DNA of 14,359 bases from an uncultured Gammaproteobacteria bacterium (GCA_938004235.1 CALKWL010000268.1:1-14359), one strand, 5' to 3'. Shown: positions 1 to 8,024, counted from the stretch's first letter. Numbers and translations are program-made. The notes: generated from the letters alone by a model not told the origin.

Positions 1-26
1 TGAAAAACTCATGGATGAGTTTTTCA
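1..26 (-). repeat. Terminal hairpin of a third, cut-off five-hairpin repeat element
   Basis: A perfect stem-loop with 12-bp arms (TGAAAAACTCAT / ATGAGTTTTTCA) around GG begins at the first base of the window; the rest of the element lies outside. The arms match those of the first hairpin of the repeat at 8856-9022 (8864-8895). The tip CATGGATG is identical to the tip of the hairpin at 14261-14294. Read on the - strand this is hairpin 1 of the family (tip CATCCATG), so this copy has the orientation of the 14148-14294 element and its other four hairpins should lie just upstream. There is no T-run to suggest an intrinsic terminator. Confidence is high for the hairpin and moderate for membership of a complete element. 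Confidence 0.6.
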
Positions 27-46
27 GCCCTATGTCAGACCCGTGA

Positions 47-55
47 TGATATAGA
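47..55 (+). promoter_or_regulatory. Possible extended -10 promoter for aroC
   Basis: TG-A-TATAGA is an extended -10 motif about 35 bp before the aroC ATG, which would give a leader of roughly 29 nt. No convincing -35 is seen; the space where it would lie is taken up by the repeat hairpin at 1-26. This is a weak prediction from motif matching only. Confidence 0.3.
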
Positions 56-90
56 ATCCAGCTCCATTTTATCGACACGAATCACACGCT

Positions 91-1188
91 ATGTCTGGCA
101 ATACCTTTGGCGCCCTGTTTACTGTCACTACCTTCGGCGAAAGTCATGGTGCGGCGATTGGCTGCATCGTGGACGGCTGTCCGCCGGGAATGAGCCTGTG
201 CGAAGCGGATATTCAGCCGGATCTGGATCGGCGCAAGCCGGGCACCTCGCGCCACACTACGCAGCGCCGTGAGGATGATTGCGTGCGTATTCTCTCCGGC
301 GTGTTTGAAGGCAAAACCACCGGTACGCCGATTGCGCTTTCGATCGAAAACACCGATCAGCGTTCGAAGGATTACTTCGACATTGCGCAAAGCTTCCGTC
401 CCGGACATGCCGATTACACCTATCAGCAAAAATACGGCGTGCGTGATTACCGTGGCGGAGGGCGCTCCAGTGCGCGAGAAACCGCCGCGCGCGTGGCGGC
501 GGGGGCGATTGCCAAAAAATGGCTGAATGAGCGTTACGGGGTCAAAGTGCGCGGTTATTTAAGCCAGCTTGGGCCGATTCGCATCGAACAGGTGGATTGG
601 CATGAAGTCGAGCGCAACCCGTTTTTCTGCCCGGATGTGAACAAGGTCGCCGAGATGGAAACCTTCATGGATGCACTGCGCAAGTCCGGCGACTCGATTG
701 GTGCGCGCCTGACCGTAGTGGCCGAAGGTGTGCCGCCGGGTTGGGGCGAGCCGGTGTTTGATCGACTGGATGCGGATATTGCCCATGCCCTGATGGGCAT
801 CAATGCGGTCAAGGGCGTGGAAATCGGCGACGGATTTGCCTGTGTTGAGGCACGCGGCACTGATTACCGCGACGAAATCACGCCGAACGGCTTTTTGTCC
901 AACCACGCGGGCGGCATTCTGGGTGGCATTTCCAGCGGCCAGACCGTGGTCGCCCACATCGCCCTCAAACCCACCTCCAGCATCCGCCTGCCGGGGCAGA
1001 GCGTGAACCTGCATGGCGAACCCGCCGAGGTCATCACCACGGGACGCCATGACCCCTGCGTCGGCATCCGCGCCACCCCCATCGCCGAGGCCATGATGGC
1101 CTTGGTGCTGATGGACCACGCCCTGCGCCACCGGGCACAGAACGCAGACGTCGTAAGCGTCACGCCGGTGATTCCCTCCCATGCTTGA
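91..1188 (+). CDS. aroC: Chorismate synthase
   Basis: This 365-aa protein is chorismate synthase, which catalyses the last shikimate step: 5-enolpyruvylshikimate-3-phosphate to chorismate plus phosphate, using reduced FMN as a cytosolic cofactor. The N-terminus MSGNTFGALFTVTTFGESHG matches the family start. GESHG (residues 16-20, with active-site His19), RPGHAD (103-108, His106) and RGGGRSSARET (121-131, FMN/substrate loop) are all present, as is the later NHAGGILGGISSGQ block. Length is normal (E. coli AroC has 361 aa). ATG at 91 is chosen from this N-terminal match; no strong Shine-Dalgarno precedes it. The 3' end overlaps the start of the restriction gene by 8 bp (ATGCTTGA), so transcription and probably translation are coupled. 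The gene appears intact. Confidence 0.97.
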   Translation: MSGNTFGALFTVTTFGESHGAAIGCIVDGCPPGMSLCEADIQPDLDRRKPGTSRHTTQRREDDCVRILSGVFEGKTTGTPIALSIENTDQRSKDYFDIAQSFRPGHADYTYQQKYGVRDYRGGGRSSARETAARVAAGAIAKKWLNERYGVKVRGYLSQLGPIRIEQVDWHEVERNPFFCPDVNKVAEMETFMDALRKSGDSIGARLTVVAEGVPPGWGEPVFDRLDADIAHALMGINAVKGVEIGDGFACVEARGTDYRDEITPNGFLSNHAGGILGGISSGQTVVAHIALKPTSSIRLPGQSVNLHGEPAEVITTGRHDPCVGIRATPIAEAMMALVLMDHALRHRAQNADVVSVTPVIPSHA

Positions 1189-4027
1189 CGCCCTCATCGA
1201 GCAGGGCAAGCAACGCTGGCTGACCCAGCCGACATGCCCGATTCGTGGGGTCATGGATTATGCACGCGGGCAGGGCAAGCTGCGCGATGCCCAGCTGGAA
1301 GCCATCGAAACCTACCTGTTCCTCAAGATTGCCGGACAGGGCAAGCCACTGTGGCGGCTGATTGCCGAAGGTTTTTTCACGCTTGACGACGACCTCAACG
1401 CGCTGGCCATTCCGCAAACCCTGCGTGATGCACTGAATGCCGATGCCGCCTTGCGCGGCCTGTTTGACCTTGCCCGCCAGACATTAAGCCACGGCAAGGC
1501 TCGAATGCCCGCTTTGGAGCAAGCGATCAAGGTGCGCCATGGCGAGCTTGATGCCCAGGCCATTCTTAAAAGCCTGTTTTACGACATCGACTACAGCGAC
1601 TATCTGTTCAGCCTGCCCATGGGTGCGGGCAAGACCTGGCTGATGGCGGCCTTCATGTGTCTTGACCTGCATTTTTCGGAGCAGGAGCCCGAAAATCCCG
1701 CCTTCGCACGCAATTTTCTGGTCTTGATTCCCTCCGGGCTCAAAAGCTCGCTCACGCCCAGCCTGCGCACGTTGCGCCATTTCGACCCCGCCTGGATCGT
1801 GCCTGAGCCTGACGCAACCCGGATCCGCAAGCTCCTGCATTTTGAAATCCTCGATCAGGGCAAGGCTGCGGCCAAAAGCAACCAGACCCGTAACCTCAAC
1901 GCGCAAAAGGTCAATGGCCTGCTGCGCGATGCCGAGGAGGGCGGACTGGTCTTCGTGGTGAATGCCGAAAAGGTCATCCTCGACCGGCTGGAAATGGATG
2001 CCCAGCAACACCTGATCGAACGCAATGACGACGACAAGGACAGGCAGGCCAACGAACTGCGCAATATCCTCGGCAAACTGCCGCGCATGCAGATCATGGT
2101 GGACGAGGTTCACCATGCCGCCACCAGTGAAATCAAACTGCGCCAGGTCATTGGGCGCTGGAGCCGCAACGGCGGGGTCGCCGCCGTGCTCGGGTTTTCC
2201 GGCACGCCATATCTGAGCAAGCCGGAAACCATCCGCCTGAGTGAAACGCTGGATTACAAATCGGCGCAAATCAGCAACACGGTGTTCTACTACCCGCTGG
2301 TGCGGGCAGTGCGCCGCTTTTTGAAAAAACCCCGCGTCGAGCAGGCGCGTGGCCTGACATCCACCGAGATCGTCGAACGCGGCGTGCGGGACTTCCTGCA
2401 AAACCACGGCCAGCAATCCTACGCCGATGGCGCTATCGCCAAACTCGCCATTTACTGCGGCAACATCGAACGCCTGGAAGAAGCGATTTACCCCCAGCTT
2501 CTGCGCATGGGTATCCCGGCGGATGACATCCTCAAATTCCACCGGGGCAATGCCAAACACAAGCTTCCCAAGGTCAATGAGGCCGAATTCGCCGCGCTGG
2601 ATAGCCCCCAGTCGCGCAAGAAAATCATCCTTCTGGTGCAAGTCGGCAAGGAAGGCTGGGACTGCCGCAGCCTGACCGGCGTCATCCTGGCGCAAAAGGG
2701 CGACTGTCCGCCCAATATGGTGCTGCAAACGGCCTGCCGCTGCCTGCGCCAGATGGACGGCGGCACGGAAAACGCGCTGATCTGGCTGAACGAAGACAAC
2801 GCCAGAACGCTGGACAAGCAACTCAAGGACGAACAGCACACCAGCATCGCCGAGATCAACCGCGCCGCCCAGGAGCAGGACAGCCGCCTCCCGCGCACCT
2901 CGCGCATGGCCTATCTGCGTCTGCCTGCCGTGCGCTTCTACCAGATGCGTCTGCAAACCAGCATCGCCCATGAAGAGCCGCCCGTGCCCGCACAAGGCAT
3001 CGCCGACATTCAGCCGGATCAATACCGCCGAAACCTGGCCGAAATCACCAGTCGCCGTCTGGACAACGCGCACAGCCTTATCCGCCATGAGGTGCGTGAA
3101 GAAACCAAGCCCGCTTTTGCAGCCTGGCTTGCGCGCATCGTCAAAGACGGTTTCAACACCCCCAGCCTGCGCGATCTTGCCCCGTACAGGGCGAATCTTT
3201 CAGCCCTGCATGAAAAACTTCAACCTGGCACGCATGATCTGCCTGACATCGAGCGCCGGATTCGCCTGGCCTTCCATGCCCGCCGCACGCTGCATGTGAT
3301 TGACGAACTGATCGAAGAAAGCGCCCGTCTGCTGCTGGATGACAAGCTGGCGCCCATCGAGCCCCACCCCCTGCTTTACCCCGGCGCGGAGGAGTGCAAG
3401 AGCATCCTCGCGCTGGATGCCAGCGGCGCACCCTTGCAGGCGGATGAGGCCCAGTTGATCGAAGCGCATCGCGTGATCGTGGAAACCCTGAGCGCCCAAG
3501 GCATGGGAGCGCTCGCCCCGAGCCTGCAAGACTTCCGCGCCGCCCACGACCACAGCCCCACCGTACAGGCCAAAGACAAAAGCTTTCACTACCTGCCCTA
3601 TGATTTTCGCCAGAGCGGGTTTGAAAAAAACTTCATGGAGCAGGTGCTCAAACTGCACGTTTTTCATGAGCATGGGCTGGAGCTTTACTTCAACGGCGAG
3701 CGCCATCTCACCGAATTCCGTATCCAGTGCTACCAGAAACACGCCCAAGGCTGGCGGCGCGTGGGCGCCTACACCCCGGACTTCCTGCTGATCCAGCGCC
3801 GGAATGGCGAACTGCACAAGCTGCTGATCGTGGAAACCAAGGGCGAAGGCTTTGCCGAACAAACCGAATTCAAACAGCGCCGCCAGTTTGTCGAAGAACA
3901 CTTCATTCCCTTCAACAACCAGCGCTTTGGCGCGCGCCGCTTTGATTACCTTTTCATTCAGGACAACGATCCGGCCTGGCTGCAAGCCCTGAGCGCAAGG
4001 ATTCAAACGTTTTTTGCAGGAATCTGA
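1181..4027 (+). CDS. res: Type III-like restriction endonuclease, Res subunit (helicase-nuclease)
   Basis: This 948-aa protein has the architecture of Type III Res subunits: an SF2 ATP-dependent translocase followed by a PD-(D/E)xK nuclease. Visible motifs in order are Walker A MGAGKTW (residues 147-153), DEVH box (308-311), SGTP motif III (340-343), VGKEGWDC (488-495, a hallmark of Res proteins), QTACRCLR as motif VI (516-523, with Arg520 and Arg523), and a C-terminal nuclease PDF (Asp867) with VETKG (Glu885, Lys887). All catalytic residues are present, so the enzyme should be active. The length is close to EcoP1I/EcoP15I Res (about 970 aa). The start codon lies inside the aroC end, with GGTGA about 9 nt upstream. 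mod follows after 2 bp. Canonical Type III loci are mod-res; here the order is res-mod. It should need the Mod partner for DNA recognition. An alternative name would be a DEAD/DEAH helicase-nuclease of a related defence system. Confidence 0.88.
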   Translation: MLDALIEQGKQRWLTQPTCPIRGVMDYARGQGKLRDAQLEAIETYLFLKIAGQGKPLWRLIAEGFFTLDDDLNALAIPQTLRDALNADAALRGLFDLARQTLSHGKARMPALEQAIKVRHGELDAQAILKSLFYDIDYSDYLFSLPMGAGKTWLMAAFMCLDLHFSEQEPENPAFARNFLVLIPSGLKSSLTPSLRTLRHFDPAWIVPEPDATRIRKLLHFEILDQGKAAAKSNQTRNLNAQKVNGLLRDAEEGGLVFVVNAEKVILDRLEMDAQQHLIERNDDDKDRQANELRNILGKLPRMQIMVDEVHHAATSEIKLRQVIGRWSRNGGVAAVLGFSGTPYLSKPETIRLSETLDYKSAQISNTVFYYPLVRAVRRFLKKPRVEQARGLTSTEIVERGVRDFLQNHGQQSYADGAIAKLAIYCGNIERLEEAIYPQLLRMGIPADDILKFHRGNAKHKLPKVNEAEFAALDSPQSRKKIILLVQVGKEGWDCRSLTGVILAQKGDCPPNMVLQTACRCLRQMDGGTENALIWLNEDNARTLDKQLKDEQHTSIAEINRAAQEQDSRLPRTSRMAYLRLPAVRFYQMRLQTSIAHEEPPVPAQGIADIQPDQYRRNLAEITSRRLDNAHSLIRHEVREETKPAFAAWLARIVKDGFNTPSLRDLAPYRANLSALHEKLQPGTHDLPDIERRIRLAFHARRTLHVIDELIEESARLLLDDKLAPIEPHPLLYPGAEECKSILALDASGAPLQADEAQLIEAHRVIVETLSAQGMGALAPSLQDFRAAHDHSPTVQAKDKSFHYLPYDFRQSGFEKNFMEQVLKLHVFHEHGLELYFNGERHLTEFRIQCYQKHAQGWRRVGAYTPDFLLIQRRNGELHKLLIVETKGEGFAEQTEFKQRRQFVEEHFIPFNNQRFGARRFDYLFIQDNDPAWLQALSARIQTFFAGI

Positions 4028-4029
4028 CC

Positions 4030-6033
4030 ATGGCTAAAACCTATATTCCCTACCTGCCGGATACCGTGGAAGGACAGGCCATTCTGGGCAACCTCAGCCG
4101 TGCGCGTCCGGTTTTGCGTTACCGTGACCGGGACAAACTGATCGAACGCATCCGCCGGGGGATGCCGCTGTACGAATTGCACACCGTGGAACAGGTGGGC
4201 GAGGGCGGCGACAACCTGCTGATTCGCGGCGAATGCGTCAGCGCCTGCGCCCACCTCAAGGCGCAGGGCATCGAGCTTGACCTGGTGTATATCGACCCGC
4301 CGTTCGCCAGCGGCGCGGACTATGCCAAGCAGGTCTATCTGCGCCGACATCCGCGCCTGGCCGAACGGATGGCCGAGGCCGAAGCCGCGCTGGAATTTGA
4401 TGAACTGCGCGCCTTTGAAGAAAAGATGTACGGCGACATCTGGAACAAGGAAGACTATTTAAGCTGGATGTATGAAAACCTCATGGCCATCAAAAGCGTC
4501 ATGTCGGATACCGCCAGTATTTATGTGCATCTGGACTGGCATATCGGACATTACGTCAAGGTTTTGATGGATGAGGTTTTTGGGGAGCAGAATTTCAGGA
4601 ATGAAATTGTTTGGTCAAGAACCTCATCACATAATGATACGGTTGGAAATTTCGTAAGGACAAAAGACAGCGTATTTTTTTATACAAAATCAGATTCTTA
4701 TCCTTTTAATAAGCTCTACACTGGCTACACGCAGCAATATATAGACTCAGAATGGAATAAGCTTGATGATGGTCGTTACTGGAAGTGCGAGAACATGCTT
4801 GACCCACAACAAAAAATGGCATCGTTCGACTTTCATGGAACGGTTGCTCGTTGGAGAACGAGTAAGGAAAAAATGGAGGAACTGTGGAACGCGGTTCAAA
4901 CCGATGTTCCAAATAGTCACGGAAGGATAAAGCTTGGAAAAAATGGAAAGCCTACCAAGCGGTGCAAAATTGTTTTTCTTGATGAAGTTCCTGGGGTTCC
5001 GGTTGGTGATATTTGGAATGATATTTCATATGTTGCTGGAGGGGCGTTAGAGTCGGTTAATTACGCAACCCAAAAACCCGAAGCCCTGCTTGAACGCATA
5101 ATCAAGGCCTCGTCCCATGCGGGCATGATGGTCGCCGATTTCTTCGGCGGCAGCGGCGTGACCGCCAAGGTGGCGCATGACCTGGGGCGGCGTTTCATTC
5201 ATGCGGACGTGGGTGTGAACAGCCTGCAAACTGCGCGCGACCGTCTGCGCGCGGCGGGCGCGAGTTTCACCGTGCTGGACGTGCAGGATGGCGTGAGCCT
5301 GTTCCGCAACCCGGTGCAAACCATGGACAAGCTCAAGGCGATGATCCCCGGCCTGCGCAACGAGGATGCGCTGGACAGCTTCTGGGAGGGCGCGTTGATG
5401 GACAGTCGCCTGGGGGTGATTCCGGTGTATCTGCCCAATCTGCTCGATCACGGCGCAAAGCTTCTGGATACGGTGCAGATGAATCGCCTGATTCACGAGG
5501 CCATGCCGGATTTGCCGGACACCACGAAGAAAGTGGTGGTTTATTTTGTGGATATTGACGACCGTGATGCGCTGGAAGATTTCATGCGCAATTTCGGCCC
5601 GCCGCATATCGAGATCGAGTTGCGCGATCTGAAAATCCTGCTGGACGAGATTGTGCTGGAGGATGAAATCGAGTGGACGCTGGAGCAAAACCGTTTGCGC
5701 ATCACCCGCTTTGCAAGCGACCGTCTGCGGCAAAAGATCGACGAATACAATCAGAAGCGCGCCCTGGGTTCCAAACCGCACAGGCCGATCGAGCTGTCGG
5801 ATGATGGCCTGGAACTGATTGAATGGCTGAGTCTGGATTGCACGAACAGCCAAGGCCCATGGCAAGCTGATGCGGAAGTGAAAATCGACAAATACGGCTA
5901 CGTCACGCTCAACGGGCAAAAAACCAAGGCGTTCTGGGATGGCAGCATCGCCTTCGAACGCCCGCCCTTGCGCTTGAAACTGCGCAATATCGCAGGGGAT
6001 GAAACGCTGGTTTCGCTGTCCGCGACTCGATGA
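4030..6033 (+). CDS. mod: Type III-like DNA methyltransferase, Mod subunit (beta class)
   Basis: This 667-aa protein is a site-specific DNA amino-methyltransferase, probably making N6-methyladenine with S-adenosylmethionine and giving sequence specificity to the Res protein encoded just upstream. The catalytic motif IV IDPPF (Asp89-Phe92) comes before the SAM-binding motif ADFFGGSG (369-376). This order defines the beta class, which includes Type III Mod enzymes. The stretch between them contains the target recognition domain. From about residue 178 to 348 it is encoded by AT-rich DNA unlike the rest of the gene. The roughly 290-aa part after FGGSG probably serves subunit contacts. Shine-Dalgarno AGGAA at 4018-4022 sits 7 nt before ATG, and the gap from res is 2 bp, so the two are co-translated. 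The final A of the TGA stop is also the first base of the repeat at 6033-6208, so the extreme C-terminus may have been reshaped by that insertion. The recognition sequence cannot be inferred. Confidence 0.9.
   Translation: MAKTYIPYLPDTVEGQAILGNLSRARPVLRYRDRDKLIERIRRGMPLYELHTVEQVGEGGDNLLIRGECVSACAHLKAQGIELDLVYIDPPFASGADYAKQVYLRRHPRLAERMAEAEAALEFDELRAFEEKMYGDIWNKEDYLSWMYENLMAIKSVMSDTASIYVHLDWHIGHYVKVLMDEVFGEQNFRNEIVWSRTSSHNDTVGNFVRTKDSVFFYTKSDSYPFNKLYTGYTQQYIDSEWNKLDDGRYWKCENMLDPQQKMASFDFHGTVARWRTSKEKMEELWNAVQTDVPNSHGRIKLGKNGKPTKRCKIVFLDEVPGVPVGDIWNDISYVAGGALESVNYATQKPEALLERIIKASSHAGMMVADFFGGSGVTAKVAHDLGRRFIHADVGVNSLQTARDRLRAAGASFTVLDVQDGVSLFRNPVQTMDKLKAMIPGLRNEDALDSFWEGALMDSRLGVIPVYLPNLLDHGAKLLDTVQMNRLIHEAMPDLPDTTKKVVVYFVDIDDRDALEDFMRNFGPPHIEIELRDLKILLDEIVLEDEIEWTLEQNRLRITRFASDRLRQKIDEYNQKRALGSKPHRPIELSDDGLELIEWLSLDCTNSQGPWQADAEVKIDKYGYVTLNGQKTKAFWDGSIAFERPPLRLKLRNIAGDETLVSLSATR
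4561..5075 (+). other. AT-rich target-recognition segment inside mod (probable recombination tract)
   Basis: Base and codon use change abruptly inside mod while the reading frame stays open. By hand count 4681-4740 has 20 G/C in 60 bases, whereas 5221-5280, after the SAM motif, has 43 in 60. The segment encodes roughly residues 178-348, between the catalytic DPPF and FGGSG motifs, where beta-class enzymes carry their target recognition domain. Type III Mod genes are known to exchange this domain between alleles. I infer that this tract was imported from a more AT-rich source. The edges are approximate, judged by eye. Confidence 0.65.
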
Positions 6034-6208
6034 TCCCGGATTGTTCATTAGGAGGCTAGATGATGGCGAGACGATTTTTGGCCGATTTTTGGACGGGCGA
6101 CGAGCTCATAGTGGGCTCTATGGGCGAGACGCACGGACGAAAAGCGGCCAAAAAGCGTCCGCCAGGGCTCGCGTAGGCCGTCAGGCCGCCTAATGGAGAA
6201 TCCGGGAT
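6033..6208. repeat. MITE-like palindromic repeat with 24-bp terminal inverted repeats
   Basis: This 176-bp block is bounded by inverted repeats 6033-6056 and 6185-6208, matching at 21 of 24 positions and starting with ATCCCGGATT. Inside, the arms continue to pair imperfectly toward a centre near 6115 (CATAG-TGGGCT-CTATG); blocks with GGCC, TTTTTGG/CCAAAAA and GGACG/CGTCC mirror each other. The whole element can therefore fold into one long hairpin. No transposase is present, so it would be non-autonomous. It fills the whole gap between mod and the MFS gene. It also contains a 37-codon ORF (6063-6176) with a perfect AGGAGG at 6050-6055; whether this is translated is unknown. The structure is certain from the sequence; mobility is inferred. 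Confidence 0.75.
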
Positions 6209-7427
6209 GATTGCGCATGGCATGAACGTGAACGGCGCCGGCGGCTCCCCGCTGCTCTGGCGGATACCCGGCTACTACTTCGCCTACTTTGCCGCGCTGG
6301 GCATCTTCCTTCCGTTTTGGCCGCTTTATCTGAAAGACGAGGGGTTTGACCCTGCGTCCATCGGCTTTCTGATGGGGCTGTTCGGTCTGACCAAGCTGGC
6401 AGGGCCGCCGGTGGTGGGCTGGCTGGCCGATCATTACGGGCAGCCCATGCGCTGGGTGCGCCTGGCCAGTCTGCTGAGCCTGCTTGGCTTTGCGCTGGTG
6501 TTTGCGCTTCAGGGGGCGGCGCAGGGCGTGTGGGGCATGGCGCTGGTCATGCTGCTGTTTACTCTGGCCTGGAATGCCGCCATGCCGCAGTTTGAGGCGG
6601 TGACGCTGCATTATCTTGGGGGGCAGCCGCAGCGTTATTCCCGTGTGCGCGTCTGGGGTTCGGTGGGGTTTGTGCTTACCGCGTTCGGTATTGGCCCTTT
6701 GCTGGACGGCTTGGGTGCGGGGGTGTTGCCCTGGGCGCTGCTTTGGATGTTCGCGTGGGTGGTTTTGATGGCGCTGGCCGTGCCCGAGGTGAATGCGCAG
6801 GCCGCACATGAAAAAACGGTCTCTGCTCCACGACCCCGCGCTTGGCCGATACTCAAGCGGCCGGAAGTGTATTTATTCCTCGCGGCCAGCCTGCTGCTGC
6901 AAGCGAGTCACGGGACGTATTACGCGTTCTACAGCGTGTATCTGGACGCGCATGGACATAGCAATACCCTGATTGGCGCGTTGTGGGCTCTGGGCGTGCT
7001 GGCCGAGGTCGGCATTTTTATGCTGGTGCATCGGCTGTTACCCCGCTTTGGCGTATTGCCGCTGATGTTGACGGTCATGTTGTTGACCTCTCTGCGCTGG
7101 GTGATGATCGGAAGCCTGCCGGATAGCGTGCTGGCCTTGGTGCTGGCGCAAATGCTGCACGCATTTAGCTTTGGCGTGGCGCACGCGGTAAGCGTGGAAT
7201 TCATCCGCCAGCACTTTACCCAAGGCACGCAAGGGCGCGGGCAGGCGCTGTTGTCGTCAATTGGCTACGGTGCGGGCGGGGTGCTGGGCTTTTGGCTGGC
7301 TGGCCTGATTTGGCAATATGTCGGCTCGCTGGCGAGCTTTTTAATCAGCGCGGCCATGGTGTTGGCCGGGGCGGCGTTGATTTTGGTGGTGATGCGGCGG
7401 GAGCAAGGCTCAAGCCAACGGATCTAA
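6207..7427 (+). CDS. MFS transporter (3-phenylpropionate permease-like family)
   Basis: This 406-aa, highly hydrophobic protein looks like a 12-helix major facilitator of the MFS_1-like/HcaT-like group. Its N-terminal YYFAYFAALGIFLPFWPLYL is typical of that group. Two halves of about six helices are separated by a hydrophilic loop near residues 195-215 (EVNAQAAHEKTVSAPRPRAW). The usual MFS loop between helices 2 and 3 appears as GWLADHYGQPMRW. It would be an inner-membrane proton-coupled transporter, but the substrate cannot be read from sequence. The ATG at 6207 overlaps the last bases of the upstream repeat, and its GGAG Shine-Dalgarno (6195-6198) lies inside the repeat's terminal inverted repeat. 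ATG 6222 is an alternative start but has no ribosome site. The 3' end overlaps convergent yceF/maf by 18 bp. Aromatic-acid uptake is possible near aroC but is only a guess. Confidence 0.82.
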   Translation: MIAHGMNVNGAGGSPLLWRIPGYYFAYFAALGIFLPFWPLYLKDEGFDPASIGFLMGLFGLTKLAGPPVVGWLADHYGQPMRWVRLASLLSLLGFALVFALQGAAQGVWGMALVMLLFTLAWNAAMPQFEAVTLHYLGGQPQRYSRVRVWGSVGFVLTAFGIGPLLDGLGAGVLPWALLWMFAWVVLMALAVPEVNAQAAHEKTVSAPRPRAWPILKRPEVYLFLAASLLLQASHGTYYAFYSVYLDAHGHSNTLIGALWALGVLAEVGIFMLVHRLLPRFGVLPLMLTVMLLTSLRWVMIGSLPDSVLALVLAQMLHAFSFGVAHAVSVEFIRQHFTQGTQGRGQALLSSIGYGAGGVLGFWLAGLIWQYVGSLASFLISAAMVLAGAALILVVMRREQGSSQRI

Positions 7428-7997
7428 CCCGGCTTCGCGTAGCATGGCGCACAGGGCAATCAGCGGCAGGCCAATCAGGCTGCTGGGGTCGTCGCCCTGC
7501 ATGGATTGAAACAGGCTGACGCCCAGACCTTCAGACTTGAAGCTACCCGCGCAGTCATAGGGCTGCTCACGTTGCAGGTAGCGTTCAATCTCGCGATCAT
7601 CGAGCTCGCGGAAGTGTACGCTGAACGGTACGTTGACCAGGCGCTCAAAGCCGCCGGCAAGCTGGATCAGGCACAGTCCGGTATGAAACAGCACGGATTT
7701 GCCCGAAGCGGCTTTGAGCTGGGCGAAGGCGCGCTCGTGCGTGCCGGGCTTGCCAAGGATCTGCCCGTCCAGTACGGCGCACTGGTCTGAGCCGATCACC
7801 CAGGCTTCAGGGTGTTGCAGGGCGACGGCGCGGGCTTTTTCGCGCGCCAGGCGGCAGACCATGTTTTCGGCGGGCTCATTGGGCAAGCATGTTTCGTCTG
7901 TGCCGGGTTTGATTGTGCAAAATGGCAGGTGCAAGCGTTCCAGCAGGGCGCGTCGATAAGGCGAGGTCGAGGCCAGGATAAGCGTGGGCTGAGACAT
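7410..7997 (-). CDS. yceF: Maf-family nucleotide pyrophosphatase (YceF, probable 7-methyl-GTP pyrophosphatase)
   Basis: This 195-aa protein belongs to the Maf/HAM1 superfamily, which hydrolyses non-canonical nucleoside triphosphates to monophosphates plus pyrophosphate in the cytosol. The N-terminal LASTSPYRRALLE is the substrate loop. GSDQ (catalytic Asp71) and GKP (Lys83) follow, and then CAGSFKSEGLG (149-159). Strong resemblance to E. coli YceF, including YRRALLE, SDQ...VLDG, GSFKSEG and GLPLIALC, points to the m7GTP-specific subgroup rather than the dTTP/UTP-specific YhdE type. It is divergent from yceD, across a 66-bp gap, as in E. coli. No clear Shine-Dalgarno is seen before its ATG. 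It overlaps the MFS gene tail to tail. It appears intact. Confidence 0.93.
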   Translation of the reverse strand: MSQPTLILASTSPYRRALLERLHLPFCTIKPGTDETCLPNEPAENMVCRLAREKARAVALQHPEAWVIGSDQCAVLDGQILGKPGTHERAFAQLKAASGKSVLFHTGLCLIQLAGGFERLVNVPFSVHFRELDDREIERYLQREQPYDCAGSFKSEGLGVSLFQSMQGDDPSSLIGLPLIALCAMLREAGLDPLA

Positions 7998-8024
7998 GAT
8001 TGAGTGTTGTCTGAGTAAAATGCT

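Noticed and set aside
1484..3088. Long 534-codon open frame on the - strand inside res
   Set aside because: It lies antisense to a motif-complete helicase-nuclease, its translation is low-complexity and matches nothing I know, and it is expected by chance opposite a GC-rich gene. The same holds for the - strand frames at 3200-4006 and 5047-6048.
4675..4681. T7 tract in mod as a phase-variation switch
   Set aside because: Seven bases is short for slipped-strand switching, and the codons encode the VFFY segment, which reads like ordinary methyltransferase sequence; no long simple repeat is seen.
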